DNA of 64,000 nucleotides from Pyropia haitanensis (Eukaryota > Rhodophyta > Bangiophyceae > Bangiales > Bangiaceae): NCBI GenBank assembly GCA_008729055.1, contig SDUX01000001.1, forward strand, positions 1,674,001 through 1,738,000, in the 5' to 3' direction. This document shows, one piece after another, positions 10,807 to 21,287 of this stretch. Every line of letters starts with the position of its first letter. Within the stretch, counting starts at the first letter, position 1. Position numbers and translations under genes: made by a program. Below the pieces are notes generated by a model, which was not told the DNA's origin, searched no databases, and saw nothing but the letters and a program-made list of their open reading frames with translations.

Positions 10807-11953
10807 TCTGCGTCGGAGCGGCGACGCTTGGCGCCGCGGTCGGCGCGGCCGCCGTCCCGGCCGGGCGTCCCCCCCCCACCGCCTGCCGCGCGGTCCGCGT
10901 CGGCGGCCACGGCGCCCCGCTCCACGGCCGACAAGATGGTGGCGACCGCGGCGAGCAGCGGCCGCACATCCGCGTCGGGCGCGGCGGCGAGCGCCGGCGC
11001 GCGCGCAGACGCGGCGAGGAGGGTGGCGACCGCCTCGGCGGTCGACGCGGCCGTGCCCGTCGCGGCCGGGGCGGCCGCGACGGTGGCGGCGGCAGCGTCC
11101 CCCCCCCCCGCCGCGTCGCGCACGGCGGCGCCGACCTCGTCCACCATATCCGCGACCGCCGCCCCCCGGGCGGTGGCCCAGCTCGGGTCACTCCCCGGCA
11201 CGACCGCGGCGACGAGCAGCGCGGCGCTGCCCGCGGCGGCGGCGCCATCCGCGGCGGCGGCGGCCACCACCCCCCCCCCCCCCACCGGGCGCGGTCGACG
11301 AGGCCCGCCAGGCCACGGATGAGCGCCAGGCGGGGCCCCCCCGCCGCGCGCGTCGGCCCGACGAGCGCCGCCAGGCGGCCCGCCCGCGGCGCCAGCACCG
11401 CCACGAGCGCGGCGGCCTCGGCGCCGGGCGCGACGGCGGCGGCGGCGGCCTCGACGGCCAGGCCGGGGGCGCTCGTCGGGAGCAGGGCGGGGGCGCTCGC
11501 CGTGCCGGTGGTGAGCGCAAAGAGCGCGTCGAGGTGCGCGGCGGCGCCGCCGGGGGCCTCCCACGCCGCCACCGCGGCGGCGGGGGGGGCGCCCGCCGCG
11601 GCGGGGGGGGGGTCCGGCACCAGCGGAACCGCACCGCTGTTGGAGCCGCCAGCCGCCACGGTGGCGGCTGCTGCCGTGGCGGCGTCGGCGTCGGCATGGG
11701 CACTGGCGGCGGCCGCCTCTGCGTCGTCCACCGCGGCCGCGGCGGCGGCGGCCGCGGCCGCGATCGCCGCGTGGAGGCGCCGCCGCAGCGCCGCGTCGGC
11801 GGCGGCGGCAACCGCAGCGGCGGGCGCGCCCGCCGCGGCGGCGGCCGCCGCGGCAGTGCGGACGGCCTCGGCGATGGCGGTCGCGGGCGCCGGGCCGGGC
11901 GGGAGGGCGTCGGCAAAGAGGGCGGCCAGGGAGGGGCGTTCCGGAGCCGCCAT
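9446..11953 (-). CDS. THOC1: THO complex subunit 1 (THOC1/Hpr1)-like, one intron, frame broken at a G run
   Basis: The THO/TREX complex couples transcription to mRNA export. The start is ATG 11953 (MAAPERPSLAALFADAL). The order of weakly conserved blocks matches THOC1: LALIRGLAGLVDRARW, a WDDLPSLVPP...LAALLVQVVLLLRCL block (family: LxxLQLxD...LLQxLILFxYL), then AHPPTAAAVAVAV...AYTAWAMDK (family: NPPxGxxF...W..WK), and the signature-like DAWRRLRLLRGRD (family: WRALRLLARR). Exon 1 is 11953-10262 and exon 2 is 10026-9446. The intron 10261-10027 has donor GTGAGT and acceptor CCCGCAG, phase 1, and joins frames correctly. A frame change occurs at the run 11270-11283. The protein is unusually Ala-rich, so the family call is good but not certain. 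Confidence 0.62.
10758..10802 (+). repeat. (GCC)15 microsatellite in THOC1-like exon 1
   Basis: Fifteen uninterrupted GCC units. On the sense strand they read as poly-Gly in the chosen frame, near a basic KRRRSD segment. Confidence 0.9.
11270..11283 (+). repeat. C14 homopolymer at the THOC1 frame switch
   Basis: Fourteen C on the plus strand (G14 in sense), immediately after the block ending in LVDRARW. The following conserved blocks are in a different frame. Confidence 0.9.
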
Positions 11954-13423
11954 GGAGAGGGGCAGGACGGGCGGGGGGGAGGGGGAAATGCACTGCGAGC
12001 GGGACAGCGGGGGGGAAGAGGGGGGAGTCGATGGAGGGGTGAGGGAGGGGCGAAAGGGGAGAGTGGGGGGAACGTAGAGGGGGGGCCGGCGCACGGCACA
12101 GCGACTCCGCCAAGGGGATGGGCGGGACGTGGGGTGGGTGGGTGGCCTTGGCGCCGAGCCAGTCCTTGAGCTGAATACATTTCCGTCACCCACTGTTTAC
12201 ACTGATACTTGGTCAGACAGTGGGTACGATGTTTACGAAGTCAATTTCTTTTCAGGCCAGAGGATTCAATTTACTTTGTGAAGATTGGTGACCGCGATGT
12301 ATTTGCTCTGTAATATTTGTGCGTGATGGTCCTCTCATGACGACGACTTGAGCGCCTGCCTCCGCTTTGTAGATCAGACCGCAGTCATCCAGTGTAAGCA
12401 TGTGCTCAAATGATCTTGATCCTTCTCTCATGAATAGATTTTTTTCTGTCGCGCGTGCACCTGACCTAGGCCACCTCGCGTTGCACAGCGCAGACACAGC
12501 CACAGCCTAGGAGGTGTGTCGAAGCGTACACTCTGCTGGCACACCTCATCCCCGCGCGCTCGACCCGCCGCAATTCTCGGCTGCCCCGGTTGGGGGCTCG
12601 CGCTGTTCCCACCACTCGATCGCCTGACCACCGCCTTTCGGGGGGCCCCCCACGCAGAGGCGCGCCACACCAATCCGCTGCGGGTCGACCGACAAAAGCG
12701 GCTGGCGCGCTCGACGTGGCCGTAGCGTGTGTTTTTGTCCACGAATGGGGCCTGCCTGGGCCCGAGGCGTCGAATTGCACCAACCCAGCCGCTGCCAGTC
12801 CGCCACCACCCCCCGCTGGTTGGCTGCTTCCTCTATGCGGGCCCGTGTCCCCCCCAATTCCGGCTGGTCCGGACAGAGGGCCCCTCGCGGCGAGAGCGGC
12901 GCTCCCCACCACGCGTTTGTTGTCTCGCTATTTATTTTTCTTTCTTGTCCGCCTCCCCGGCCTCCTCCGCCATGTTTTCTCTATCTGTCGGGGCCCAAGC
13001 CTGGCGCGGTCGGCAACGTGCCGGCCAAAAGGGGGGTGGCGGACGTCGCCCCACGGGCGTGCCCCGGCGGATGGGGTGGGGGGGGACCTCCCACGCAGGT
13101 GCGCCGCGGTTGCGCAGCCTCCTCCAACCCCCACGCCAGGCCCTCTCTTTTGTGGGTGGCAGTGCCCCTGATTTTGGCGGTCCCGGCTGGCGGCGTTTGT
13201 GGGCGACGTGGCGAGCTGTGGGCCGGCAGCGTGCAGCCAAAGTGCGCCCGCGCGCGTTTGAGGGGTCCAACGGGACGCCGAGGAACCCCCCCCCCCCCTC
13301 CCGCACCCATCTGCGCACCGGCGGCGACCGCGTGCGCGCTCCAACTTCAGTCAGCGCGCGCCATTTGTCGTGGGGCCCGACCCCCCCCCCCAACGACCCC
13401 GTTTCGGCGCCTTTTGCGATTTG

Positions 13424-13447
13424 GCGCGCGCGCGCGCGCGCGCGCGC
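13424..13447 (+). repeat. (GC)12 alternating tract
   Basis: Twenty-four bases of strict G-C alternation, about 600 bases upstream of the start at 14038. It has potential to adopt Z-DNA. Confidence 0.85.
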
Positions 13448-13718
13448 CAGCTTTGCCGCGGCCCCACCCAACTCTGCTCCGAGCCGCTCCCCCAACCGTG
13501 GTCTCTCCCCTCGCCGCCCCGCCAAAGACAACATCGTTGCGTTTCACCAACCCGCGCGCCCACTTTCACGCGGGCCGGTTCGCGCTCTGGTCGAGCGCCA
13601 CCAAACCCCGCAACCCGCCCCAACTCCACCACCCACACCGTTTCGGTCGCGACTTTGGCGCGGGCGCGCCTGCGCGGGCTGCTCCCGGTGCGCGGGCTGC
13701 CGCCGAGTGCGCGGGCGC

Positions 13719-13746
13719 GGGCGGGCGGGCGGGCGGGCGGGCGGGC
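13719..13746 (+). repeat. (GGGC)7 tandem repeat
   Basis: Seven GGGC units followed by CGGGGG, about 290 bases upstream of the start at 14038. Four or more closely spaced G3 runs make it a G-quadruplex candidate on the coding strand. Confidence 0.85.
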
Positions 13747-14037
13747 CGGGGGCGCCCGGCGCCTGCCGTTTCAGGCGACCCACCGCCCGTTGCTGGGGGG
13801 GACGGCCTCGGTGGGGGTGGCGGCACGAGGCTCGCCTGTACTGGCCAGCAGCCGCGTCGTCTTCGTGGGGTGGCCGCCCCGCGGAGTGCTGGTGCTGGTG
13901 GTTGCCCTCTTCCTGCCAAGTCGGCTGCCGCGGCTGCCTTCTGCCCCTGGCTGACTGACCTGCCTGCGGGTGTCTGCTCTCCCTCCTTGGCGGAAGTCCC
14001 CCCTTCCCCCCCCCCCCCCCGCCCCACCCCGGCCACG

Positions 14038-15318
14038 ATGGCCTCCCTCGACGGGGCGGCGGCCAACCTGGTTGGCCGCCGCGTCAAGGCGCTGGGCGTG
14101 CCCGAGCACCGGCTGGACACGGCGTCGGTGGCTGCGCTGCGGCTACTCGAGGCTGCGCAAGCGTTCGAGACGGCCGCCGGCGGTGCGCGCGCGCACGTGC
14201 AGCTGTCCAACCTGACGGACAACTCGGATGTGGTGTGGGCGCGGCTGCATGAGTCCCTCGACGGCATGCGGGCGGGTACGCCGGCTGCCCGCGACGCCTT
14301 TTCCGCCGCCCTCCGCCATGCATGGGCGCCACTGGTGCGGACCAAGGTGCAGGTTGCCGCGCCTGGGATGGGAGTCAATGGGCACCCCGACTATGCGGCG
14401 GCCGCGGCGGGGCTGCCCCAGGCGGGGGCTGCGGGTTATGACGCCAGCCCGGCGGCGGAGCAGCGGCGGCTGTCGTTCTCAGCCGAGCAGGCGCATGTGG
14501 GCGCCACCACGGCGTCCACCCCGACGGGCCATACGCCGGCGTCGACGCCGGGCACGACGCCGACCACCGACGCGCCCGTGACACGGAAGCGTGCGCCGTA
14601 CCTCCTCCGCCCCACGGGCGTGGACCGTGAGACGTGGAAGTCGTTTACCCGGGAGCAGCGGCTCGAGACGGTGTCCCAGTACAACGCGGTGGTGGGGGCG
14701 CCCAAGCGGGCCAAGGTCGACACGCCGGCGGTGGCCGCCGCACCGGCGGCTCCTGCGGCGACGGCACCGGCCGCCGAAGGCACACCCGCCACCGGCGATG
14801 AGGCGGCGATGCTGGCCAACGCGGCGGTCGCCGCGGCGGCCGCGGCTGCCAACGTAATGGAGGATGGTGCTGGTGCCGGTGCGGGCGGTGCGGGGCTCTC
14901 GACTGGCGCGGTGTCGGCGGACATGGACACCCCTCCCGCAGCCGGAAGCGGTGGCAGCGGCGGCGCCAACAACAGTGGGGCCGGCCGCCCCAAGACGTAC
15001 CTCACGCGGCCGCGGTCGGTAGAGGTGGCGCTGTGGAAGTCGCTCAACCGGGAGCAGCGGCTGGAGCTGGTGGCCAAGCACGCGGGCGTCGACGCGGTGA
15101 TGCCGACGGTGAAGCGCACCAAGCCGGTGGGGCTGGCCGCGCAGGCGGTGGCCAACTCGTCGATGCTCGACGGTGGGGGCCTGGACGGCGGCGAGGCGGC
15201 GGGCGGCGACGGCGCGGTTGCCGCCACCCTCAACGCCCCAGAGGGAGGGGAGGGCGGCGGCGGGGGGGAGGGCGTGATGGGTGACTTTGGCACCACCCCC
15301 TTCCCAGAGGCCTCTTGA
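14038..15318 (+). CDS. Orphan protein with a duplicated YLxRPxxV..WKS..REQRLE motif
   Basis: A 426-residue protein starting at ATG 14038 in the context CCACGATGG. The same frame is open far upstream, but that sequence is compositional. Residues 1-110 form a mostly helical, non-repetitive region. Two copies of one motif follow, at residues 188-212 (YLLRPTGVDRETWKS, then FTREQRLETV) and 321-345 (YLTRPRSVEVALWKS, then LNREQRLELV). The copies are ungapped, with 15 of 25 residues identical, and are separated by an Ala/Pro/Thr-rich linker. Basic stretches (TRKRAPY, PKRAKVD, VKRTKP) flank the motifs and could be nuclear localisation or nucleic-acid contacts. I do not recognise the family. Coding status is strong because the duplication is conserved at the protein level. 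Confidence 0.8.
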   Translation: MASLDGAAANLVGRRVKALGVPEHRLDTASVAALRLLEAAQAFETAAGGARAHVQLSNLTDNSDVVWARLHESLDGMRAGTPAARDAFSAALRHAWAPLVRTKVQVAAPGMGVNGHPDYAAAAAGLPQAGAAGYDASPAAEQRRLSFSAEQAHVGATTASTPTGHTPASTPGTTPTTDAPVTRKRAPYLLRPTGVDRETWKSFTREQRLETVSQYNAVVGAPKRAKVDTPAVAAAPAAPAATAPAAEGTPATGDEAAMLANAAVAAAAAAANVMEDGAGAGAGGAGLSTGAVSADMDTPPAAGSGGSGGANNSGAGRPKTYLTRPRSVEVALWKSLNREQRLELVAKHAGVDAVMPTVKRTKPVGLAAQAVANSSMLDGGGLDGGEAAGGDGAVAATLNAPEGGEGGGGGEGVMGDFGTTPFPEAS

Positions 15319-16575
15319 CGTGGCGGCGGTGCGGGTTGGCGGCCGGCGGAGATTGGGAGGGAGGGGGCAGGGGGGATGAGCGGGGGCACGTGGACACTGA
15401 GGTTGGGCGTGAGCGATGGAGGGCTGTTGTGTGCGTCTAGGCGGGCAGCGGTGGTGTACGCGCCAGTGCTCGTGCCGTTGAAGGCTCTGGATTGTGGGTT
15501 TTCTTCTTGTGATGTGCCGGGGTGCAGTGCTTGTGTTTTTTTTTTCTCGCTTGTGGCTTGGATTGCCGCCCGCACCCAACCGGTTCTTGTGACGGGTGTG
15601 GCACATTCGTAATGTGCCTCGCCCGGTTGTATGCGTTTTGCTTGGTTGCTTCCTGTGTGTGCTCTTTTTCTTTTTCATTGTGTGTTGACCTCGACCCATG
15701 CCTGCGCACGTTAATGTACCCACCGCCAGTGTATCTGGGAGGCCTTCGACCGGCGGTGCCCAGATTCACTTTGTACCCAGTCCACCCGCTGCCACATGTC
15801 AAGTATTGTACATTTCCCGTACAGTACTTTGTATTCTCATACGAAATTTTCTAGTTGATGAACAGACAGGCGGATCAATTGCGGTGAGCGGCGGCTGACA
15901 CAAGAGACCCCCCCCGCATATGTCTCCTTGACACATTTTCGGTGAGCCGCAGGTGACAGCCAACCAATGGGCGTCGAGGTGGGGATATCTCTCCCGTTTC
16001 TCCTAAGCGACACGTGGTGGCATTGACGCCCGATCCGCCCGCGGCGGTGGGCTCGTGGCTGCCGCGCCCGCGCCCCCCTCTTGCCGCCGCAACACCGCCG
16101 TCGAAACTGGGCAGGGGCCGTCGCCGACGCCCATGCTGGCCAGGCCGCCGCCCGCCTCTCCCGCCCTGCCCTGGGCCGTGCTGCCCGCCACCTCCCCCCC
16201 GCCCTGCCCGTCCTCCGCCGGCGGCAACCACCGCCCGCATCGCCGCCGTGCCCGCCCTGTTTTTCCCACGCAGGCGCCTCTCCCCGCACGACGGCTGTCG
16301 CGGGCGGGTGGCGGTCGAAGCGACGGCCGCGGCCGCCTGCGCTGGCAGCACCGCCCCCCCCCATCCCTCTGCGCTGGCATCCGCCCCCCCCTGCGCCGCC
16401 GCTGTCATCGTAAAGCTGACCTCCGGCGGAGGATACACCGCCATCCCCATCCTCTTCATTCTTGTCCGCCCCGCCCGACTCGGCGGTACGAAACCCGTCC
16501 TCCCACCCCCCTCCTTCCCTCCCCCTGACGCGTTCCCCGCCCTTCCCATCCGCCCGTCACCCCCGCCGCCGCGCC
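15319..16575. other. Intergenic, 3' region of the orphan gene and 5' region of the hydrolase
   Basis: A lower-GC, T-rich stretch (about 15500-15880) probably holds the 3' UTR and polyadenylation site of the upstream gene, including TGTA-containing sequence at about 15805-15830. After 15990 the sequence becomes CG/Pro-like again, leading to the next start. No gene is recognised. Confidence 0.5.
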
Positions 16576-18152
16576 ATGAGCAACCTATGGCGGTGGCTGT
16601 GGCTGCCGCCCTCGCCGCTGGCCTACCTCGCCGCCACCCCCCCCCCCCGCGCGGCCGCCGCGGGCACGCTGTCGGTGGACGCGGCGGCGGCGTCTGCCCC
16701 CCCCCACCCCCGGCGCCCGCCGCTCCCCCCCCGGCCCAGCACAGCGCCGGCGGCAGACCCGCTGCTCGCGTCCACCCTCGCCGCAGAGGCGGCGCTGCTC
16801 GCCCTCCACCCCGCCGGCACCCCGCACACGCGGCGGGCCATCCCCATTGACGGCGGCGGCGGCGACGGGCAGGGCGGGTCCCCGCCCGTGGCGCTGCACG
16901 TCATCTCGGTGGGCCCCCTCACGGCCCCACCGCTGCTGCTGCTCCACGGCTGGGGCGCGGGCGCGGCGGTGTTTGCGCCGGCGCTCCCGCGCCTCGCCCG
17001 CCACTACCGCGTCCACGCGGTGGACTGGCTCGGGTGTGGCGCGAGCAGCCGGCCGCCCCACCCGCCGGCGGTGACGGCGGTGGCCCCCGCTGGCGGGCCG
17101 CCGCCCGGCCCGCCCAGCGCGGCCGCAGCCGGCGCCGGCGACGGCGCCGGCGACGGCGACGGCGACGGCGGGAGCGCTGACCGGGGCGGCCCGGGCGTGG
17201 CGTGGTTCCTCACCGCCCTCGACGGCGCGCTGCCCGCGCTGGAAGCCGCCGAGGGCGGCTGGGCGGCGTGGGGCGGCCGCTTCCACGTGGTCGGCCACAG
17301 CCTGGGCGGCTACCTCGCCGGCATGTACGCGCTGCGCGCGTGGCCGGGCGGGGAGGCGCCGTCGTCGGCGGCGGCGCGGGTGGCGTCGCTGACGCTCGTC
17401 TCGCCGGTGGGCCTGCCGCCCGCGCCATCGCGCATCCACCCGCCGGCGGACGCGCCGCTGGCCAAGCGCCTGCTCTTTGCGGTCGTGTTTTGGCTGTGGG
17501 CGGGCGGCTGGACGCCGCAAGCGGTGTTGCGGCTGCTGCCCGTGGGGGTGGGGCACCGGCTGGTGGCACGCATGGTCGGCGGGCGCGTCCGGGGGGGGGG
17601 ACAGGGGCAGGTGGCGCCCGCGCCGGCCATCGGCGCGGCCGCCGCTGGGCGTGGTGGCGGTGGTGACGGCGGCGGCGGCGGCGCTGAGCGGGCGGGCGTC
17701 GCGGCCCTCGTCGACTACATCTACCACATGAGCGTGCGGGAGGGCAGCGGCGAGGCCGCCCTGACCAGCGTCCTGGGCGTCGGCGCGTGGGCGCAAGTGC
17801 CCCTCGGGCGCCTTCTCGTTCGCCGCTGCGTCGCGGTAGGGGCTTGTGGTAGGGGCGGGGGCCCGCCCGGCGGGGGCGACGGCGCCCCGCCGCGGCCCGG
17901 CGGCGGCGGCGGCTGCGACGGCGGCTGCACGGCAGCTGCGACGGCGGCGTGGGAGCGCCGCGGCGTGACGTTTGTGTATGGCGCGCGCGACTGGATGGAC
18001 CGGTCGGGGGGGAGGCGGTGGTCAAGGCCACCCGCCGGGGGGAGGTGGTGGTGGTGCCCGACGCGGGGCACCACGTGTACTGGGACAATGTGGGCGGATT
18101 TGTGGAGGCGGTGCTGGCGGGGACGGGGCTCGCCGAGCGCCAGGGGAGGTGA
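16576..18152 (+). CDS. ABHD4/5 (CGI-58)-like alpha/beta hydrolase, frame break at a G7 run
   Basis: The start chosen is ATG 16576 (GCGCCATGA; MSNLWRWLWLPP). The alpha/beta hydrolase core shows PLLLLHGWGAGAAVF, YRVHAVDWLGCGASSRP, the nucleophile elbow VVGHSLGGYLAG and SLTLVSPVGLP. The acid turn is VTFVYGARDWMDR, and the last helix region is VVVVPDAGHHVYWDN with the catalytic His and an HX4D acyltransferase-like motif. These match the CGI-58/ABHD4 branch, which regulates or carries out lysophospholipid metabolism at lipid droplets. Unlike animal ABHD5, the Ser nucleophile is present, as in plant homologues. The last block is in another frame, with the switch at the G7 run 18006-18012. One extra G restores continuity to the stop at 18152. 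Gly-rich inserts lie at about 17100-17190 and 17620-17700. Confidence 0.87.
18006..18012 (+). repeat. G7 run at the hydrolase frame switch
   Basis: Seven G after the codons for DWMDRS. The conserved final His block follows in another frame. This is one of the shortest runs associated with a frame change in the window. Confidence 0.8.
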
Positions 18153-18476
18153 AGTCGTCGGGTAAGGGGGGCGTGGGAGGCGAGGACGAGGGCGCGGGCA
18201 TGGTGGGCGGCGGGAAAACGACGTGTGTTTTTGTGGCGGGCTCCATGACCACGTGTGTCGTAGGGCGTGACCGACACACCACCGCCCGGCTGAGCGGCGG
18301 CGCAGAGCAAGCCAGGGAAGAAAAAAAGGCAACAAGAAAACATCAGTGACCTTCACAGAAACGTAGGCACAAGAAAACAAGGACGAGACACGAAAGAAAA
18401 CAACAACAGACAGACTGGCGCCCCGCACGCCACCCGCCACCCACACAGTACATCAAGCAGACGGGATATACATGGC
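18153..18476. other. Convergent intergenic spacer, hydrolase / SmE
   Basis: A 324-base spacer between two stop codons on opposite strands. It is A-rich on the plus strand from about 18320, consistent with 3' UTRs. No gene is seen. Confidence 0.6.
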
Positions 18477-19316
18477 TCACCCTGAGGATGCCCCTTCGAA
18501 AGCGTCGTCGGCCGGTGCGGAGCACAAGAGGGATATCGTATCGCCCTTGAGCAGAATCCGTCCTAGTGGCGTTGCCCTGAGGAACACGGAGGGAGGGGGC
18601 GGACGGGGGGGGGGGGGGAAGAAGCAGCCAACCAGACCAAGCAGAAAACGAGCAGAGACCCACACCAGAAAACAACCGTCAGTGTACGGTACGCAGGCTG
18701 CAACAACGTCGCTGCGCGCCTATCTCCCTCTGCCCACGCACCCCAACCCTCGCGCAGGCACCGCCGCCAAGACCATAGGGCAAGTGCCAGCCGCGAGCAA
18801 GCCCGCGACCGCACCCAAACGTACGTTTTCCGTTTGAGCGACACCTCAACCGCCTCGTCCAGCACCACGTTCATGTACTCGTCAAAGCCGACGATGAAGC
18901 CGCGCATCCGCGTATCCGTCGCTGCGTACAGCCACACCTCCACCCGCTGCCGCGTCTGCAGAAAACGAAAGATGAGGTTCTGTGCGTGCGCGAGCGTGAG
19001 GGAGGGGGGGCAGCGGGGGGTCAGAGCGGTCCAGCGAGAAGGTGCCAGTGGATAGCGAGACAGCAAACAAGGCAGCGACAGGCAGGACGAAGCAGAGCAC
19101 GGGACAAAACGGAAGGCAACGCACGGAAACAGTCAGTATGACTGGACGAATGAAAGAAAAAAGGACATCAGACCCAACCCGCGCCACACACCGCACAGGA
19201 CACATCTGCCCTAGACACCCCCCACGGTAGAGACAGGGTCCATGCAGCCAGACGAAAGGCGAGGGGCGCTGACGTACAATCGGCTGCAGCATAATCTTCT
19301 GCACGCGGGACGCCAT
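18477..19316 (-). CDS. SNRPE: Small nuclear ribonucleoprotein SmE, two introns
   Basis: SmE is one of the seven Sm-ring proteins that assemble on spliceosomal snRNAs. Exon 1 is 19316-19278 (MASRVQKIMLQPI), exon 2 is 18979-18825 (NLIFRFLQTRQRVEVWLYA through IVGFDEYMNVVLDEAVEVS), and exon 3 is 18576-18477 (TPLGRILLKGDTISLL, then a short acidic tail). The introns are 19277-18980 and 18824-18577. Both begin GTACGT and end in CAG. The joined length is 294 bases (97 residues plus stop), against about 92 residues in animals. Sm1 and Sm2 motifs are complete, including GFDEYMN and the ILLKGD strand. Phase and protein continuity agree at both junctions. Confidence 0.95.
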
Positions 19317-19683
19317 GGCGGCGGGGTCGCCCGCAGGCAGCTTCAAAAAAAAGAAGGCTGGCCTGGCGAGTGAGGCTGGGCAGAGGCCCGCGGCGTTGAC
19401 GGCGACGCCACGGCCTTTGGCGGCGACGACGCTGTGGCGATGGCGCCACTGAAGGTGCTTCTGGCGGTCACGTCGATGACTGTCCCCGCATGCGTCGCGG
19501 TCGACACATCCCAGAGAGTTGCCACGTTGAAACAATTGATCCCCAAAAAAGGAACGGCTGGACAAACTCGATTAAAGGGGACAGTTACCGAAAATTGTGG
19601 TCCAAGGCTTGCTCCCAGATACACGCTGGTGTCCCACCTCTCCCCTCCATCCGCTCTCGTCCATCTCTAGAAGAAGCGCCCTC
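19317..19683. other. Spacer between SmE and the CRAL-TRIO gene
   Basis: A 367-base spacer. Both genes are on the minus strand, so it contains the 3' UTR of the CRAL-TRIO gene and the SmE promoter. No recognisable element was identified. Confidence 0.55.
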
Positions 19684-20655
19684 TCATAGCACTGCGTTCA
19701 GCCACGGTGTGGCCGCAATCCCCTGCAGTATCGTCGTCAGCGTGTGGTCGGTCGTGATGACCGCGGTCCCCCCCGCGTCCAGCGGAACCGCGTGGGCGCC
19801 GACCGTCTTAATGAGCGTCGCCGTGTCGTGCCCGTACACCCGCAGCCGCTCCCGCACCTTGCGCGCGATGAACGTGCTCGCAACCGCCCATATGAGCGAA
19901 AATACGGCCGGCTGGCGAAAGATGTGCATGCCCTGCAGCCGCAGCGGCAGTACTTGTTGCAGCATGTACCACATTGTCCGGTTCTCGTCCGACCCGATCA
20001 GCCGCAGCTGGGACAGGCCCAGCTCGGCCATATCCTCGACGTAGCAGACGCCACCCAGCTGCGCCGAAGGATCCCGCAGCAGGCTCACCAGCCCCCAAAA
20101 CGACGCGTGGTTCACCATCCGCATGTCAGCGGGCTTGAACCGCCGCACCCGCTTGATAGACAGCATCATCACCCGCTCGCCGCTGAGCGCGGGCGCCGGC
20201 GCCAGCGACATGATCCCCGCGCGGCCTCCATACACCTCCTCCAGCACCCCCCGTTCGGGATAAAGCGCCCACGTGTTGTCGCGCAGGAAGCCCGCAAAGC
20301 GGCGCAGCCGCCCACACGCGGCGGCAGCATCAAACTTGGCGTGGCGGAGAAAGGCGAGGAGGAAGGGCGCGTCGTGGTCGGCCATTGTCACGAGCACCGC
20401 TGCCACCGCGGCAGCGGGGGATGCCGGCGCACCGGCGGCGGCGGCACCAGGCTTGGGACACCGCCCCGCCGACCGCTGGGAGAGGCGGTACGCCTCGGCG
20501 CGGGCGGCGGCGCGGAGCGCCTTGAGGCCCGAGAGGCGGCCCTCGAGGGTCTCCCCGAGCTCCTCCCAGGAGCGGACTTGCCACTCGCTGGGGGGGGCAA
20601 GCGCCGCTGCCTCGGCGTGCAGGTCCGCGTCAGTGGGAAGGGGAACTTCCTCCAT
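19684..20655 (-). CDS. CRAL-TRIO (Sec14-like) lipid-binding protein
   Basis: An intact 323-residue frame without introns, starting at ATG 20655 (MEEVPLPTDADLHAEA). The N-terminal helical segment (LLAFLRHAKFDAAAACGRLRRF, residues about 100-125) matches the CRAL-TRIO N domain with its LxRFLRARKFD-like pattern. The lipid-binding domain follows, with VCYVEDMAELGLSQL, MLQQVLPLRLQGMHIFRQP and FIARKVRERLRVYGHD. The closest families are alpha-tocopherol transfer protein and clavesin, which bind a hydrophobic ligand and move it between membranes. The ligand cannot be told from sequence. No signal peptide is seen, so it is probably cytosolic. An Ala-rich insert lies at residues about 70-88. Confidence 0.88.
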   Translation of the reverse strand: MEEVPLPTDADLHAEAAALAPPSEWQVRSWEELGETLEGRLSGLKALRAAARAEAYRLSQRSAGRCPKPGAAAAGAPASPAAAVAAVLVTMADHDAPFLLAFLRHAKFDAAAACGRLRRFAGFLRDNTWALYPERGVLEEVYGGRAGIMSLAPAPALSGERVMMLSIKRVRRFKPADMRMVNHASFWGLVSLLRDPSAQLGGVCYVEDMAELGLSQLRLIGSDENRTMWYMLQQVLPLRLQGMHIFRQPAVFSLIWAVASTFIARKVRERLRVYGHDTATLIKTVGAHAVPLDAGGTAVITTDHTLTTILQGIAATPWLNAVL

Positions 20656-21287
20656 GATGGCAAGAGGGAAATGGGGGGGGAGGGGGGGAGACACCGATAG
20701 AGCGGGGGAAGGAGGGGCTGGAGCGAAGCAGGGGGGAAGAGGACGACGCTCCAGCGGTGGCCGCCCGCGGGAGGAGTAAGTCGGTGCGGGCTCAGGAGCT
20801 ATCGCCTGCGACCAGCTGTGAGCAAGTCAGCAAACGTCCTGGCCAGGACGTCGTTTGGGGAAAGAGGTCGGGTCTGGTCACCGAGCGTGGGTGTGTCGCG
20901 GGAAACGCGCGCGGCGCACGTATATGTGCTGCCCGCCTGTCGAGCACGTTGGGACTGGCGCCCTAGTAGTGGCTCGGAGCGGGTGTGCGGCACCACCGCC
21001 AGAGCCAGGATGGCACCAGGCACTGGATACGGGTCCGGCACATGTCAGATGGTTATTGGTGGATGCGATTCCCCCGCCATCAGGGAGGAAGACACAAATA
21101 AGTTCTAGTGAAAATCACGTGACTTGTTCTTGATCCCACGTACCCAGGCAGAAGAGTCTGCGTGTGGCGAACCCGCGGCGGTGGACTTTCGCCGTCGTCT
21201 CGTCCAAAGACTTCCTCCTCGCCCCCTCGTTGCACACCGCCCCCCTTCTCCTTCAAGACACGCTCACCAGCATCCCTGCCTCCCACC
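20656..21287. other. Divergent promoter region, CRAL-TRIO gene / GPN3
   Basis: 632 bases between two divergent start codons, so it must hold both promoters. No TATA box or other known element was securely identified. The final 90 bases before GPN3 are pyrimidine-rich. Confidence 0.55.

Larger units (their letters stand above)
11954..14037. other. Divergent intergenic region, THOC1 / orphan gene
   Basis: About 2 kb between divergent starts. It holds a lower-GC segment (about 12150-12480) with no conserved ORF, a (GC)12 run and a GGGC repeat (listed separately), and several C runs (for example 13290-13300, 13381-13391, 14007-14021). Open frames across it are compositional. It probably contains both promoters and 5' UTRs. 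Confidence 0.5.

Noticed and set aside
9965..12169. 734-codon ORF on the plus strand
   Set aside because: Antisense to the THOC1-like gene, Arg/Pro-rich throughout. The sense strand has ordered conserved blocks and a phase-consistent intron.
12727..14037. Long in-frame extension upstream of the orphan protein
   Set aside because: Sequence is compositional with C runs and a (GC)12. ATG 14038 has a good context and begins ordered protein.
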